64,000 nucleotides of DNA from Bordetella parapertussis. GTDB taxonomy: Bacteria; Pseudomonadota; Gammaproteobacteria; Burkholderiales; Burkholderiaceae_B. The position numbers and the translations under genes were made by a program. The notes under the pieces are model-generated. The model was not told the origin of the DNA, made no database searches, and worked only from the letters and a program-made list of their open reading frames with translations. Positions 8,660 to 19,300 of this stretch are shown here, piece by piece. The DNA lies in NCBI GenBank assembly GCA_945895265.1, contig CAMDEF010000001.1, forward strand, positions 1 through 64,000, in the 5' to 3' direction. The stretch's first letter is position 1, and each line of letters starts with the position of its first letter.

Positions 8660-9757
8660 CTACTGATAAATCGCAAGCGTTGCTTTTACGAACTCAGCTA
8701 AGCCAAATTCGCGCTCGGCACGTTGACGCGCCTGCGCTCCCATCTGTGGCAGTTGTTCGGGTTGAAGCAATATTTTTTGTAACACATTTCGAATCAACTC
8801 TGGGCTACGCGGTGGCACAATCCAGCCTTCGCGTTGAGCCGTTAAGTTTTCAGGCAATCCACCGACACTGGTCACAAGTACAGGCAAACCAAGCGCCATC
8901 ATCTCGCGACACGCGAACGACAAAGCCTCTTGATAAGACAGGACGTAACCAATGTCGCAGGCAGCCAACCAGGGTCGGACATCATCGATCAAGCCCGGAA
9001 AACTGACTTGCCCAGCCATGCCGCAATCGGCCACCTGAGCGCGTTTGAGTGCGTTGGGTGAGTCTCCGATCACAACAAGATGAAATCTGGTGCGCTGCTC
9101 GGGCGACAATAGCGAAACAGCCGTCACTAAATCTAACCAACCTTTTTCATAATCGGTGCCACCCGCGCTACCAAAAATGATTTTTTGATCAAAGTCTGGA
9201 CCCAGATATTGTTCACGCAAGCGCAGTTTTTCGTGAACACTGACTGGTGAAAAATAATCGATATCGATCCCGTGCCGAACCGTTGTGATGGCCTGACGTT
9301 TGTAAGGCGACTTCAATAACAAGTTTTTGATGTAATCGCTGACAGCAATCACGTGGTCAGTCGCGAAGCGCGCTCGTAACTGGTGTCCAAAACTCGCCAA
9401 AGAGTGATCATTGTGTTTGGTGAAAACAATGCGCGGGGCATGGCGCAGCCCAACTGACGCCAACATCACTTGCTTGTGATCTGCCGAGCCGTTCACATGG
9501 ACGGTATCAAAGGAATTGACCACAAGCAGTTGGCGCAAGGCCGCACGTTCAGCCAGCCAGGAAGACGGCCGTGTGGTGAACGCCATATCGACAACCTTGA
9601 CACCGGGCATGGCTTGCGCAAGACGGTACAGGCGACTCGAACCTGGCGTGGCAACAGTCAGCTGATGCGCTCCGACCAAACCACGTAACAAGTTGACAAT
9701 GTAGGTGACATGCCCACCGCCATTACGCGGATGAAAATTGGTAAACAAAATTTTCAT
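8660..9757 (-). CDS. Glycosyltransferase family 4 (GT-B)
   Basis: A 365-aa GT-B glycosyltransferase. The N-terminus MKILFTNFHPRNGGGHVTY carries a glycine-rich acceptor loop. The C-terminal domain has GSAGGTDYEKGWLDLV (phosphate-binding Gly and Lys) and the E-x7-E type stretch SYQEALSFACREMMALG. Its start overlaps the preceding GT2 stop as ATGA (4 bases), so the two are translationally coupled. No signal peptide. The sugar donor is unknown. Confidence 0.88.
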   Translation of the reverse strand: MKILFTNFHPRNGGGHVTYIVNLLRGLVGAHQLTVATPGSSRLYRLAQAMPGVKVVDMAFTTRPSSWLAERAALRQLLVVNSFDTVHVNGSADHKQVMLASVGLRHAPRIVFTKHNDHSLASFGHQLRARFATDHVIAVSDYIKNLLLKSPYKRQAITTVRHGIDIDYFSPVSVHEKLRLREQYLGPDFDQKIIFGSAGGTDYEKGWLDLVTAVSLLSPEQRTRFHLVVIGDSPNALKRAQVADCGMAGQVSFPGLIDDVRPWLAACDIGYVLSYQEALSFACREMMALGLPVLVTSVGGLPENLTAQREGWIVPPRSPELIRNVLQKILLQPEQLPQMGAQARQRAEREFGLAEFVKATLAIYQ

Positions 9758-10725
9758 TTTGGCTCAAACCGTCCATTGTTTGCATTCAACAGCGGTGATG
9801 TTGGCGGCGTATTCACCTTGGTCAACGACCCAGACGGCAAATGTTTGTCGACCTCGGTCAATGACCTAGGCTGCGGGTGCTGGTTGGACCCACTCAATGA
9901 CCCAGACTGCGATTGCGTACTGGCCTCACCCAAACCACTCGCCTGCGCGCGGTGGTTGGCTTCGTTCAAAAACATCAGCTTCGCATAACGCAAAAAACTA
10001 CCTGAGGCCGCGGTTGCGGCAAGCACAAAGCCATGGCGACCGTCTAGAAAACCGCGTCGTAGTAAATAAATTCGGATAAAGGTCCAGACGCTGTGCGTGA
10101 TCAAACCAAACGACCCGACACGCCGCCCTTTTAGAGCCATCATCTGTGCCGCATCGCTCGAGTAGCGATTGGTTTTTGTGATCAGTGCAGCAAGATCGTC
10201 AAACGGAAAATGTAAAAACCAAGACTTTAGCTTGCCAACTCGTCCGCGAACCAAGACCTGTTCATGAACTTGAACATGATCAAACGCACCAAGCTCTCGA
10301 CGGAATAAACGCAACACATAATCTGGCCACCAACCGCTATGGCGAATTTTTTTTCCGCAAAACTCAGAGAGCCGAGCAATTTGGTAACCATCATAGCTAG
10401 GCTGCGACAGCGTTCGAACAATTTCAGCTTGCAACTCAGGGGTGACGCGCTCATCGGCATCAATTGACAGCACCCAAGGTTTGGTCGCTAGCGCCAAGGC
10501 TCGATTCTTTTGTGGTCCGAACCCAGGCCAGTCGGCCACTTGGTGAACCTGCGCACCATGCGCCCGAGCAATCTCAGCGGTAGCGTCGGTACTGTAACCA
10601 TCCAGCACAATAATTTCGTCGGCAAACTGCACGGACGCAAGGCAATCCCCAAGGCGCGCCGCCTCGTTTTTTGTGATGATGATGACAGAAAGCCCTAGGC
10701 TTTGGCGCGCAGCGTTCGCTTCCAT
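9754..10725 (-). CDS. Glycosyltransferase family 2 (WaaE/KdtX-like) with a repetitive tail
   Basis: Inverting GT-A glycosyltransferase, 323 aa from ATG 10725 (GTG at 10734 is possible but has a worse ribosome-binding site). LSVIIITKNEAARLGDCL and IIVLDGYSTDATAEIA bind the nucleotide, and the DXD-like motif is LSIDADERV. The FGPQKNRAL segment is typical of WaaE/KdtX enzymes that put a glucose on LPS heptose; that role is inferred. A hydrophobic segment near residues 205-245 suggests membrane association. The last 60 residues are five degenerate 12-residue repeats that are not part of the family fold. It overlaps the upstream deacetylase by 31 bases and the downstream GT4 by 4. Confidence 0.88.
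   Translation of the reverse strand: MEANAARQSLGLSVIIITKNEAARLGDCLASVQFADEIIVLDGYSTDATAEIARAHGAQVHQVADWPGFGPQKNRALALATKPWVLSIDADERVTPELQAEIVRTLSQPSYDGYQIARLSEFCGKKIRHSGWWPDYVLRLFRRELGAFDHVQVHEQVLVRGRVGKLKSWFLHFPFDDLAALITKTNRYSSDAAQMMALKGRRVGSFGLITHSVWTFIRIYLLRRGFLDGRHGFVLAATAASGSFLRYAKLMFLNEANHRAQASGLGEASTQSQSGSLSGSNQHPQPRSLTEVDKHLPSGSLTKVNTPPTSPLLNANNGRFEPK
9757..9936 (-). repeat. Coding minisatellite, five 36-base units
   Basis: The last 60 codons of the GT2 gene divide into five in-frame 36-base units. The protein units begin GLGEAS, SLSGSN, SLTEVD, SLTKVN and LLNANN. The middle units share TCATTGA/TCGTTGACC starts and end in TCTGGG or CCTAGG. The units are degenerate, so this is an old expansion or one under relaxed selection. 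Confidence 0.7.
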
Positions 10726-11546
10726 CGCTTCCACTTGTTATATAACGGCCCGACGAGCGGGTGGGTGGCGAACCACATACGCGTTCTGAGCCAAGCATCG
10801 CCACGATTACGGACTGCCACACGAAAAATATGCGCGGGTGACGTACCAGCCAGATTTTGACCATGCGCCACCGTGGTGTACAGGTATTTAAAACCTGACG
10901 CTTGCGCCAAGGCCACGTAATCTTGAGCAAAATAGCCCTGCGGCCAGCAGAAGTGCTCAGACACTGCGCCGAGCCGTCGCTGCAAGGTTGCGCGAGAATC
11001 GGTCAGATCTTGCTTAAGATGTTGCAGGCAGACCTCGCGCGAGTCGCCGGTCAAATCCCAGCGATGATGTGTATGTGTGTGGCTATGAAACTCAAAGGAG
11101 CCCGTCTCTTGCATCGCAAGAACCTCAGACCAGCGCAACATGACTGGATCGGGGTTACCGGCTGCCAGCAGAGCCTTGGCTTGCAGGTGACACGAGACTG
11201 AAGGCAACGCTGCCCCCTGTTGCCCCGCATGCGCACGTGCAGGGCCCTCACCGATCAAACCCGTAATCAAAAATAACACAGCATGCATTGAATATTTCTG
11301 TAACACCGGGTGCGCATACACCCAGTTATCTAAATAACCATCATCAAAGGTGATTAAGACAGACCTTGGTGGTGTTGGCTTACCCGCCAAAAAATCAGCA
11401 AATCCCCCGGCTGTGAGGCCACGATAGCCGTGCCGCGCCAAACCTGCGATCTGACTTTCAAAGTTCTCGGGCGAAGTTGTGAGCGAGCCCACCACCGGCG
11501 ATACATGGTGGTACATCAATACGGGAACGCAGTAGGCAGTTTTCAT
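10695..11546 (-). CDS. Polysaccharide deacetylase (NodB/CE4 family)
   Basis: A 283-aa CE4 deacetylase and the second in this cluster. It has VPVLMYHHVSP at the start, motif 1 LITFDDGYLDN, motif 2 FHSHTHTHHRWD and FCWPQGYF. The N-terminal MKTAYCVPVL is not a clear signal peptide. It differs from the other deacetylase in carrying an insert of about 35 residues (near 105-140, GEGPARAHAGQQ). It probably deacetylates an amino sugar in the same surface glycan. It lies 6 bases after the upstream GT4 stop and overlaps the GT2 gene. Confidence 0.87.
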   Translation of the reverse strand: MKTAYCVPVLMYHHVSPVVGSLTTSPENFESQIAGLARHGYRGLTAGGFADFLAGKPTPPRSVLITFDDGYLDNWVYAHPVLQKYSMHAVLFLITGLIGEGPARAHAGQQGAALPSVSCHLQAKALLAAGNPDPVMLRWSEVLAMQETGSFEFHSHTHTHHRWDLTGDSREVCLQHLKQDLTDSRATLQRRLGAVSEHFCWPQGYFAQDYVALAQASGFKYLYTTVAHGQNLAGTSPAHIFRVAVRNRGDAWLRTRMWFATHPLVGPLYNKWKRWKRTLRAKA

Positions 11547-11552
11547 TTACGC

Positions 11553-12710
11553 TCAGTGCCGATCCGTTGTTTGCTGGGATGTTACCCCTTCGGTCTGCAA
11601 CGAGGGACTTAAATCCCTTAGCCATCGATCATAGATGCACTCGGTTCGTTTTGCCAAGGTTTCAGTGGTAAAAATACCTTCAGTATGTACGCGTTGGTAG
11701 CCAGCTTGCCCCATTTTTGTTCTGAGTACAGGTGAGTCAATCAACTGAATCAGGGCGTGTTGCAACTCCTGTGCGTCGTCAAGGGGCACCAGCAGCCCAG
11801 TTTCGCCCGGTCGCATCATCTCACTGACACCGCCAACATCGGTACCGATCACCGGCAGGCCGCTCGCGGCTGCTTCAAGAAACGCTGTGCCCATCGCTTC
11901 TTGTCGAGTGGCTAAACAAAAAATATCCAGGCCCGCCAGCACATTGGGTACGTCGCGCCGAGTCCCGAGCATGTGGATACGATCACTCACACCGCTGTGT
12001 GCGATGTGCGCTTGCAGTTGCTCAAAGCCAGGAGAGCCGCCGCCCGCCAGCACCAGATGCAGCTTGGGGCGGGTACGTAGCAGCGGCAACATGGCATTAA
12101 TCAGTTCGAGATGGCCTTTATCGGGGCGCAGCACTGCGACACAACCCACCAAAATCGCATCAGCAGATAGCTCGAGTTCGTCACGTAAAGTCGAGTGCTC
12201 AAGTCGGGGCGTCAACACCACAGGCGTATAGATGACCTGCACGTGTTCAGCAGGTACGCCGCGCCCGATCAATTGACGACGCACGTAGTGACTCACGGTG
12301 GTGACTCTGTGCGGCAACCAGGTGTAGCTCAATAACGAACCAACCGGGCTGGCTAAATGACGTGTACGCACGATCAGGGGCACTTTCGCAAGCCGCCCAG
12401 CAGTGGCAGCAATCAAGGTGTCTTGGCGACTATGCGTGTTGAGCACATCAAAACGGCCTGCGCGCAAAATCTTTTTAAGTGTAAAGACGCCGCGCACGAT
12501 ATTAAAGGCGCCATCCATGTCAAGCGTATGCACAACGAACCCAGCCTCACGCAAGCGTTGAGTGAGTTCGGCATCAGACTGACAAACGGCTTCAAGATAG
12601 TGACCACGCTCGCGCATCGCCACCATTTCTTTAAAGACTCGGTGTTCTTGTCCGCCAAAACTTGTGGCTGCCTCTGAGTGAATGATTCGCAAACGGCGCT
12701 CGTCAGACAT
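11553..12710 (-). CDS. Glycosyltransferase family 4 (GT-B)
   Basis: A 385-aa GT-B enzyme. The start MSDERRLRIIHSEAATSFGGQE carries the FGGQE acceptor loop, and ARQEAMGTAFLEAAASGLPVIG is the EX7E catalytic/donor region near residues 270-292. VAVLRPDKGHLELI binds the donor phosphates. Its ATG overlaps the dnaE stop (TGATG), so it is coupled to dnaE and heads the six-gene polysaccharide row. The specificity is unknown; LPS core or O-chain assembly is the likely pathway. Confidence 0.88.
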   Translation of the reverse strand: MSDERRLRIIHSEAATSFGGQEHRVFKEMVAMRERGHYLEAVCQSDAELTQRLREAGFVVHTLDMDGAFNIVRGVFTLKKILRAGRFDVLNTHSRQDTLIAATAGRLAKVPLIVRTRHLASPVGSLLSYTWLPHRVTTVSHYVRRQLIGRGVPAEHVQVIYTPVVLTPRLEHSTLRDELELSADAILVGCVAVLRPDKGHLELINAMLPLLRTRPKLHLVLAGGGSPGFEQLQAHIAHSGVSDRIHMLGTRRDVPNVLAGLDIFCLATRQEAMGTAFLEAAASGLPVIGTDVGGVSEMMRPGETGLLVPLDDAQELQHALIQLIDSPVLRTKMGQAGYQRVHTEGIFTTETLAKRTECIYDRWLRDLSPSLQTEGVTSQQTTDRH

Positions 12711-15700
12711 CAGTAGGCCACTTCAACATCGGCAGACGACGTCCAGGTAGTGAGTTGCTCGACCAAGCTATCGGACAAACGCACTCGCCAAGAGTCATCA
12801 AGTCTGAGTGTGCACGCCAGGCCTGCATTTTCGTACAGGACTTCAACGGGCGTACCACGCGCCGTCGTCTCGGCATTGACTCGAAACGGACTCAGCATTT
12901 TTTTTAGCAAGAGGGCATCAGCGTTACCGTTTAGGCGAATGCGCAGAGCCTTAGCGCGTGCTTCGCGTGCAAGCTGTAAATCGTAAACATTTTCAGCAAC
13001 AATTCGTGTGCCTTTTGAGTGCTCATTATTGGTCACTTTGACCTGCATGATCACGAGTTGATCTTCGCGCAAGCGATTGCGATGCTGTTCAAAAATTTCA
13101 GAGTAGACGGTCACTTCAACTTGTGCCGAACCATCATCAATCGTCACAAACTGTAGCTTTCCTTTTGAGGTCATCATCGTACGGAGGTCGCAAATCACCC
13201 CTGCAATCCATTGCGAATCGCGCAACGGCTCAAGCCGCACCAAAGGTTTCGCTGCAAATAAACGCACCTCGTCTCGCCACACATCAAACAAATGGCCGCT
13301 GAAGAAAAATCCCAGTGCGGTTTTCTCTTCAGACAAGCGCGTGTGCAAGCTCCAGGGAGCGATTGAGGCCAGCTCAACGGCGACCACCTCATGGCTATCA
13401 TCGCCAAACAATGACACTTGATTTGCACTACGGTCGTGCTGCTCTGCGGCCTCAAGCGCAGTACCGAGCGAGGCCACTAACGCGCCGCGGTTAGGCTCGA
13501 CCGCATCAAAAGCGCCAACGCGAATCAAAGCCTCAATACTGCGTTTGTTCACGGCGCGCCGATCAATACGACGGCAAAAATCGAACAAATTAGTAAACGG
13601 CCCTGCTTGGCGAGCGCGCAAAATTTCTTCAACAGCCCCCTGCCCTGTACCTTTGACCGCCCCCATCCCATAGCGAATTGTTCGGGGAGGCAAGCCCTCT
13701 AGGGTCGCTGCGTCAGCGACGGGCTCAAACCGATAGGCAGAGGTATTAATATCGGGCGGCAAAACGGTGATGCCATTCGCCAGGCAGTCACGCCAAAAGA
13801 TTTGCACTTTATCGGTGTCGTCCATATCTGACGACAAGGTCGCGGCCAAAAACTCAGCAGGGTGATGTGCTTTCAGCCAAGCGGTGTGATACGCGATCAG
13901 GGCGTAAGCCGCTGAGTGTGATTTATTGAAACCGTAGCCGGCAAAGAGCTCCATCAGGTCAAACAGTTTGACCGCAACTTTAGGGTCATAACCTTTTTTA
14001 AGCGCGCCTTGCTCAAACAATTCGCGATGCGCAGCCATTTCTTCGGGCTTTTTCTTACCCATCGCGCGGCGCAGCAAATCGGCACCACCTAGCGAATAGC
14101 CCCCGATGATCTGCGAAATCAGCATCACTTGCTCTTGATACACAATCACGCCATAGGTGCTTTTGAGCGTGGGCTCAAGGTCGGGATGAAAGTAATCAAC
14201 GGTTGCGCGACCGTGCTTACGATTCACAAAATCGTCGACCATGCCTGACTCGAGCGGACCCGGACGAAACAGCGCCAAGACCGCAATAATGTCTTCGAAC
14301 GTATTGGGACGCAGTTTTTTAAGCAACCCTTTCATGCCGCGGGATTCGAGCTGAAACACCGCGGTCGTGTTGGCGTTGCACAGAATTTGATACGTTGCGA
14401 GATCATCAAGCGGCACCAACATGATGTCAAAGTCGGGCAACTTGGCATTGAACTTGCGCACAAAGCGCACTGCCCAATCAAGAATGGTCAGGTTACGCAA
14501 ACCCAAAAAGTCAAACTTCACCAGGCCAGCGGCTTCAACGTCGTCTTTATCAAACTGCGACACCGCACTACCCTCGTGACCAGGCTGGCAGTAAAGCGGG
14601 CAAAAATCTGTGAGCTTGCCTGGCGCGATCAGTACCCCCCCAGCGTGCATCCCCACGTTACGAGTTAGGCCTTCAAGCGGGCGGGCTAAGTCAATGAGCG
14701 CCCGCACCTCTTCTTCTTTTTCGTAACGCTCTTTGAAGGCTGGTTCGTCTTTCAGGGCTCGCTCGAGCGTCCAAGGGTCTGCCGGGTTGTGCGGGATCAA
14801 CTTTGAGAGCCCATCACACAGCATATAGGGCATGTCGAGCACGCGGCCGGCGTCGCGCACCACCGCTTTAGCGCCCAGCGTGCCGAAGGTGGCAATCTGA
14901 CTGACGGCCGCACGGCCGTACTTGGTTTTGACGTATTCAATCACGCGTTCGCGATTGTCTTGACAAAAGTCGATGTCAAAGTCGGGCATTGACACGCGTT
15001 CAGGGTTTAAGAACCGCTCAAACAGCAGGTCGTAGCGAATTGGATCTAAGTCGGTGATGCCGAGCGAATAGGCCACCAGCGACCCGGCCCCGGAACCGCG
15101 CCCGGGACCCACTGGTACACCATTGCTTTTGCCCCAGTTAATGAAATCTTGCACAATCAAAAAGTAGCCTGGAAACCCCATTTTGATAATAGTTTGGCAC
15201 TCGAGGCTCAGACGTTCAGCATATTGCTGCTGCACCTTGGCACGCTCGGCTGGGTCTGGAAACAACTGCACCATACGTTTTTCAAGACCAATTTCTGACA
15301 GCTGAATCAGATAATCGTCAAGCGTGACACCCTCAGGTGTCGGAAAATCGGGGAGTTGAGGCTGACCAAGCTCGAGAGTCAGGTTGCAGCGCTGGGCAAT
15401 GGCCACTGAGTTGGCTAAGGCCGAGGGCACATCACTGAACCGCTTAACCATCTCATCTGAGGGCAACAGGTACTGATCCTCAGTAAACCAACGCGGTCGA
15501 CGCGGGTTTGTCAGGATTTGGCCTTCTGAGATGCAAACTCGTGCCTCATGCGCACGAAAATCAGTGCGATCAAGAAACTGCACGGGGTGGGTTGCAACCA
15601 CGGGCAGGCCTAACTCAGTCGCAACGGACAGCGCAGCCTGTGTATAAGACTGGTCGGCATCGGCTTCGGTGCGCTGCAACTCGACATAATACGAGCCAGG

Positions 15701-16195
15701 AAACGCGGCCTGCCACTGACGTGCATAAGCAATGGCTGCATCGCGATTACCTGCCATCAGCGCCTGGCCCACATCGCCTGCCCGCGCGCCTGACAACACG
15801 ATCAACCCTGGTTGATCGACCAGCCACTCGCGCCGCATCTCGGCTCGCCCTCGGTGAGCGTTGGTCAGCCAGGCCTGGGTCAACAGTTCGCACAGGGCCA
15901 GATACCCAGATTTATTCGAGACTAACAGCAGGACACGGTAGGGTTTTTCGCGGTCTTCGTCGTTGGTGAGCCAAACGTCGCAACCGGTAATCGGCTTGAC
16001 ACCTGCGCCCCGCGCTGCTTTATAAAACTTGATCAGACCAAACACGTTAGACAAGTCAGTGAGCGCCACCGCGGGCTGACCTTGAGCGACCGAGCGTTCG
16101 ATCAGATCCGAAATTCGCAAAATGCCATCCACAACCGAAAATTCGGAGTGAACACGCAAATGTACGAAACTGGGGGATTGAACAGCTTTATCCAT
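12710..16195 (-). CDS. dnaE: DNA polymerase III subunit alpha
   Basis: Catalytic subunit of the replicative polymerase, 1161 aa, the usual DnaE1 length. A PHP domain occupies about residues 8-280, starting HLRVHSEFSVVDGILR. The catalytic aspartates are in MPDFDIDFCQDNRERVIEYV near residue 400, and GPGRGSGAGSLVAY is the family glycine loop. The helix-hairpin-helix, OB-fold (VICDLRTMMTSKGKLQFVTIDD) and C-terminal tau-binding regions are all present. ATG start at 16195. Its stop codon overlaps the start of a glycosyltransferase gene, an uncommon partner for dnaE. Confidence 0.98.
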   Translation of the reverse strand: MDKAVQSPSFVHLRVHSEFSVVDGILRISDLIERSVAQGQPAVALTDLSNVFGLIKFYKAARGAGVKPITGCDVWLTNDEDREKPYRVLLLVSNKSGYLALCELLTQAWLTNAHRGRAEMRREWLVDQPGLIVLSGARAGDVGQALMAGNRDAAIAYARQWQAAFPGSYYVELQRTEADADQSYTQAALSVATELGLPVVATHPVQFLDRTDFRAHEARVCISEGQILTNPRRPRWFTEDQYLLPSDEMVKRFSDVPSALANSVAIAQRCNLTLELGQPQLPDFPTPEGVTLDDYLIQLSEIGLEKRMVQLFPDPAERAKVQQQYAERLSLECQTIIKMGFPGYFLIVQDFINWGKSNGVPVGPGRGSGAGSLVAYSLGITDLDPIRYDLLFERFLNPERVSMPDFDIDFCQDNRERVIEYVKTKYGRAAVSQIATFGTLGAKAVVRDAGRVLDMPYMLCDGLSKLIPHNPADPWTLERALKDEPAFKERYEKEEEVRALIDLARPLEGLTRNVGMHAGGVLIAPGKLTDFCPLYCQPGHEGSAVSQFDKDDVEAAGLVKFDFLGLRNLTILDWAVRFVRKFNAKLPDFDIMLVPLDDLATYQILCNANTTAVFQLESRGMKGLLKKLRPNTFEDIIAVLALFRPGPLESGMVDDFVNRKHGRATVDYFHPDLEPTLKSTYGVIVYQEQVMLISQIIGGYSLGGADLLRRAMGKKKPEEMAAHRELFEQGALKKGYDPKVAVKLFDLMELFAGYGFNKSHSAAYALIAYHTAWLKAHHPAEFLAATLSSDMDDTDKVQIFWRDCLANGITVLPPDINTSAYRFEPVADAATLEGLPPRTIRYGMGAVKGTGQGAVEEILRARQAGPFTNLFDFCRRIDRRAVNKRSIEALIRVGAFDAVEPNRGALVASLGTALEAAEQHDRSANQVSLFGDDSHEVVAVELASIAPWSLHTRLSEEKTALGFFFSGHLFDVWRDEVRLFAAKPLVRLEPLRDSQWIAGVICDLRTMMTSKGKLQFVTIDDGSAQVEVTVYSEIFEQHRNRLREDQLVIMQVKVTNNEHSKGTRIVAENVYDLQLAREARAKALRIRLNGNADALLLKKMLSPFRVNAETTARGTPVEVLYENAGLACTLRLDDSWRVRLSDSLVEQLTTWTSSADVEVAY

Positions 16196-16350
16196 ATCGG
16201 GATTGTACCTATTCTGTTGCTTGGCGGACCGTTTTTAACTTCAGTATTGAGGGGCAACAGGGCCGCCAGCACCGAGTGATCAATCATCCCTTAGCGCTCA
16301 ACCACAGGCAATTTTAGGGAAAACTTCTGCAACGCTGTGGTTGCGTGCAT

Positions 16351-19300
16351 TTAACGCTGCATTGCATCAAACGCTTTTTGCAGACGTTTGGCCGAAACTG
16401 GCATCGGGGTGCGTAATTCTTGCGCAAATAAGGCCACGCGCAGCTCTTCAAGTAGCCAGCGAAACTCGTCAAGCCCACGATCAGGTGCCCCTTTTAACGC
16501 ACTGCGGGCTCGCGAATACTGTGCAAGCAAGGGTGCCATATCGGCCATTAAGCGAGTATCGCGCGCGGGGTCGCTGCGAAGTTTGTCAATACGCGCCACC
16601 ACAGCTTTCAGATAGCGTGGCATGTGGGCCAGTTGAGCCGCAGGGGTGCGAGACACGAAATCAGCCGGCACCAGTTGCGACAATTGCGCTTGAATATCCT
16701 GATGCGCCGCTGCGTTGCCTTTTGCCTGAGGCAACTTACGCACCGCTGCGACCCAGGCCTCGAGTATCGAAGCGGCGGTTCGCGCCACGTCTTGAGCCAG
16801 CAAACCAAGCTTGGCTTTACCCTCGAGTCGACGCGTCTCGAAGGTTGGCGCGTCAATCGGCCAAGGTTCGTGTAAGCAGGCTCGCTCAATCGCACAATCA
16901 ATCAACTGGTCGCGAAGCTGCTCTTGGGTACCCAGCGTGAGGTACAGCATCCCAAGCTTGGTGAGATCGTGTAGATTTTTTTCTAAAAATTTGACTTGAT
17001 CGCGTAACGCAATTTTAAACAAGCGCCGCAAGCCGCGATGATGCGCTAGTTTGGCTGCGTGCGGATCATCAAACACGTCGAGCGCACAGTTTGTGCCGCG
17101 ATCAACTAAAGCCGGATAACCGACTACCGTGCTGTTTTTTCGGCGAATCTCTAAAAGCTCTGGCAAGGTGCCAAAGCTCCAGTCAACAATGTCGTCTTGC
17201 GACAAGGCGCTTGCAACCTCTTGGTCACGCGTGGCAAGCTGCTGAAAATTCGCTTGCGCCTGCTTACCAAACTCGGCTTTGAGTTGCGCAAGGTTGCGGC
17301 CAGCCGCCAGCATCCTGCCATGCTCGTCGATCACCTTAAACGACATAAAGAGGTGTGCCGGCAAGGTTTCGGGTTTGAAATCAGTGGGCACCGGGCGCAA
17401 CTTAAGTTGTTGCCACATGTCTTGGCTCACAGCCTCGGTGAGCGAACAGCCCGGCGCGGCAAGTTTTTCAAACCAGCGCTCGTAAAACGAGGCGGCATAC
17501 TCAGGCAGCGGTACGCAATGCCGACGTATTTTTTGCGGTAGCGATTTGAGCAACATATGCACTTTTTCTTTGAGCATCCCGGGCACTAACCATTCACAAC
17601 GCTCAGCCTCGAGTTGATTCAAAAAAAACAGCGGTACGGCAAGCGTCACACCGTCTCGCGGCGAGCCCGGCTCAAAGTGATAATCCAGTGCCAGGCGCGT
17701 GCCTTGCCATTCAAAGAACTTTGGAAATACGTCGGTCGTGACGCCAGCGGCTTCGTGTCGCATCAACGCTTCACGGGTTAAACATAGCGCTTGCGCCTGT
17801 TCTTTAGATAAACCTTTGACCCAGTGCTCAAGGGTGCTGAGTTGATGAATATTCGCAGGCAATAAGCGATCGTAGAACGCCTGGATCAAACTATCGTCAA
17901 CCAAAATATCAGGGCGTCGGGTTTGATGCTCAAGGTGCTCGATCTGAGCGATCAGTTTGCGGTTGTGAGCGACAAAAGCCAGAGGGCTGTCAAGCTCGCT
18001 AGGCACCAAGCCTTGCAAAATAAAAATCGCACGCGCTTCAGAAGGTGCGATCGGGCCGTAATGTACGCGCCGCCCCGAGTAGACGGGTAAGCCGTAAAGC
18101 ATGCCCTTCTCGTTGGCGACGACTTGTCCGAGTTTTTTCTCCCAACGCGGGTCGCTCCAGGAGCGCTTAATTAAATGCTTAGCAACCTTTTCAACCCAGG
18201 TTGGATCAATTTTTGCCACGCAACGGGCATAAACCTTACTCGTGTCGACTAACTCGGCGGCCATGATCCATTTGCCCGCTTTTTTGACCAAACGCGAGCC
18301 GGGGTGAATCCAAAAGCGCAACTCACGTGCGCCCATAAAGTGCCCCGCTTCTTCAGACTGCAACCCAAGATTGCCAAGCAAGCCTGACATTAAAGCCACA
18401 TGCAATTGCTCAAAGGTAGCCTCGCTTTGATTCAGACGCCACCCCTGCTCGCCAGCCAGCGCCAGCAACTGACGATGGATATCGTGCCACTCGCGCAAAC
18501 GCACGGGCGACAAAAATTGCTGGCGCAATTGGGCAACCAACTTACGCTGTGACGCTTTGTGGTCGACCTGTTCGTGATACCAACGCCATAAATTTATGTA
18601 TGAGATGAACTCAGATTTATCATCGGCAAACTTGGCGTGCGCCAGTTCTGCCGCCTCGCGTGCTTGCATGGGGCGATCGCGGGGATCTTGCACCGAAAGC
18701 GCCGCTGCGATGATCAACATCTCAGTCAGACAGTTTTGCTCGCGCGCCGCCAAAATCATGCGACCGATCCGGGGGTCGACCGGCAACTTAGCTAACGCCT
18801 GGCCCGTGATTGTCAGACCGGTGTCGGTGCTGGAGTCGGGATCAATCGCGCCAAGCTCTTGCAGCAAGTGATAGCCATCAGCGATTGCACGACCTGATGG
18901 TGGATCAACGAAGGGAAAGTCTTCGATCTCAACCAGCTTTAACGCCTTCATGCGTAAGATCACGCCGGCAAGCGACGAACGCAAAATCTCTGGGTCTGTG
19001 AACGCTGGGCGCTCTTTAAAGCTTGGCTCATCGTACAACCGAATACATACCCCGGGGCCCAAACGGCCGCAGCGCCCTGCACGCTGATTTGCCGACGCCT
19101 GGCTGATGGGCTCGATGCGCAACTGCTCGACCTTGTTGCGCCACGAATAACGCTTCACGCGTGCAAGCCCAGTATCAATCACAAAACGAATACCTGGCAC
19201 CGTCAAAGACGTTTCGGCGACGTTGGTGGCCAAAATAATACGCCGCCCACTGCTTTGAGGAGTAAAGATTTCTTCTTGCTCTGCCTGTGACAAGCGCGCA

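Noticed and set aside
9757-9936. Regular repeats that might suggest a CRISPR array
   Set aside because: Units are contiguous with no spacers, are in frame with a gene, and are too degenerate; no cas genes are present.
15508-15969. A 153-codon plus-strand ORF opposite dnaE
   Set aside because: Lies within the PHP/polymerase coding region of dnaE and has no family features.
16341-16940. A 199-codon plus-strand ORF opposite the end of hrpA
   Set aside because: Antisense to conserved hrpA sequence, rich in Arg and Pro, with no recognisable domain; a shadow frame.
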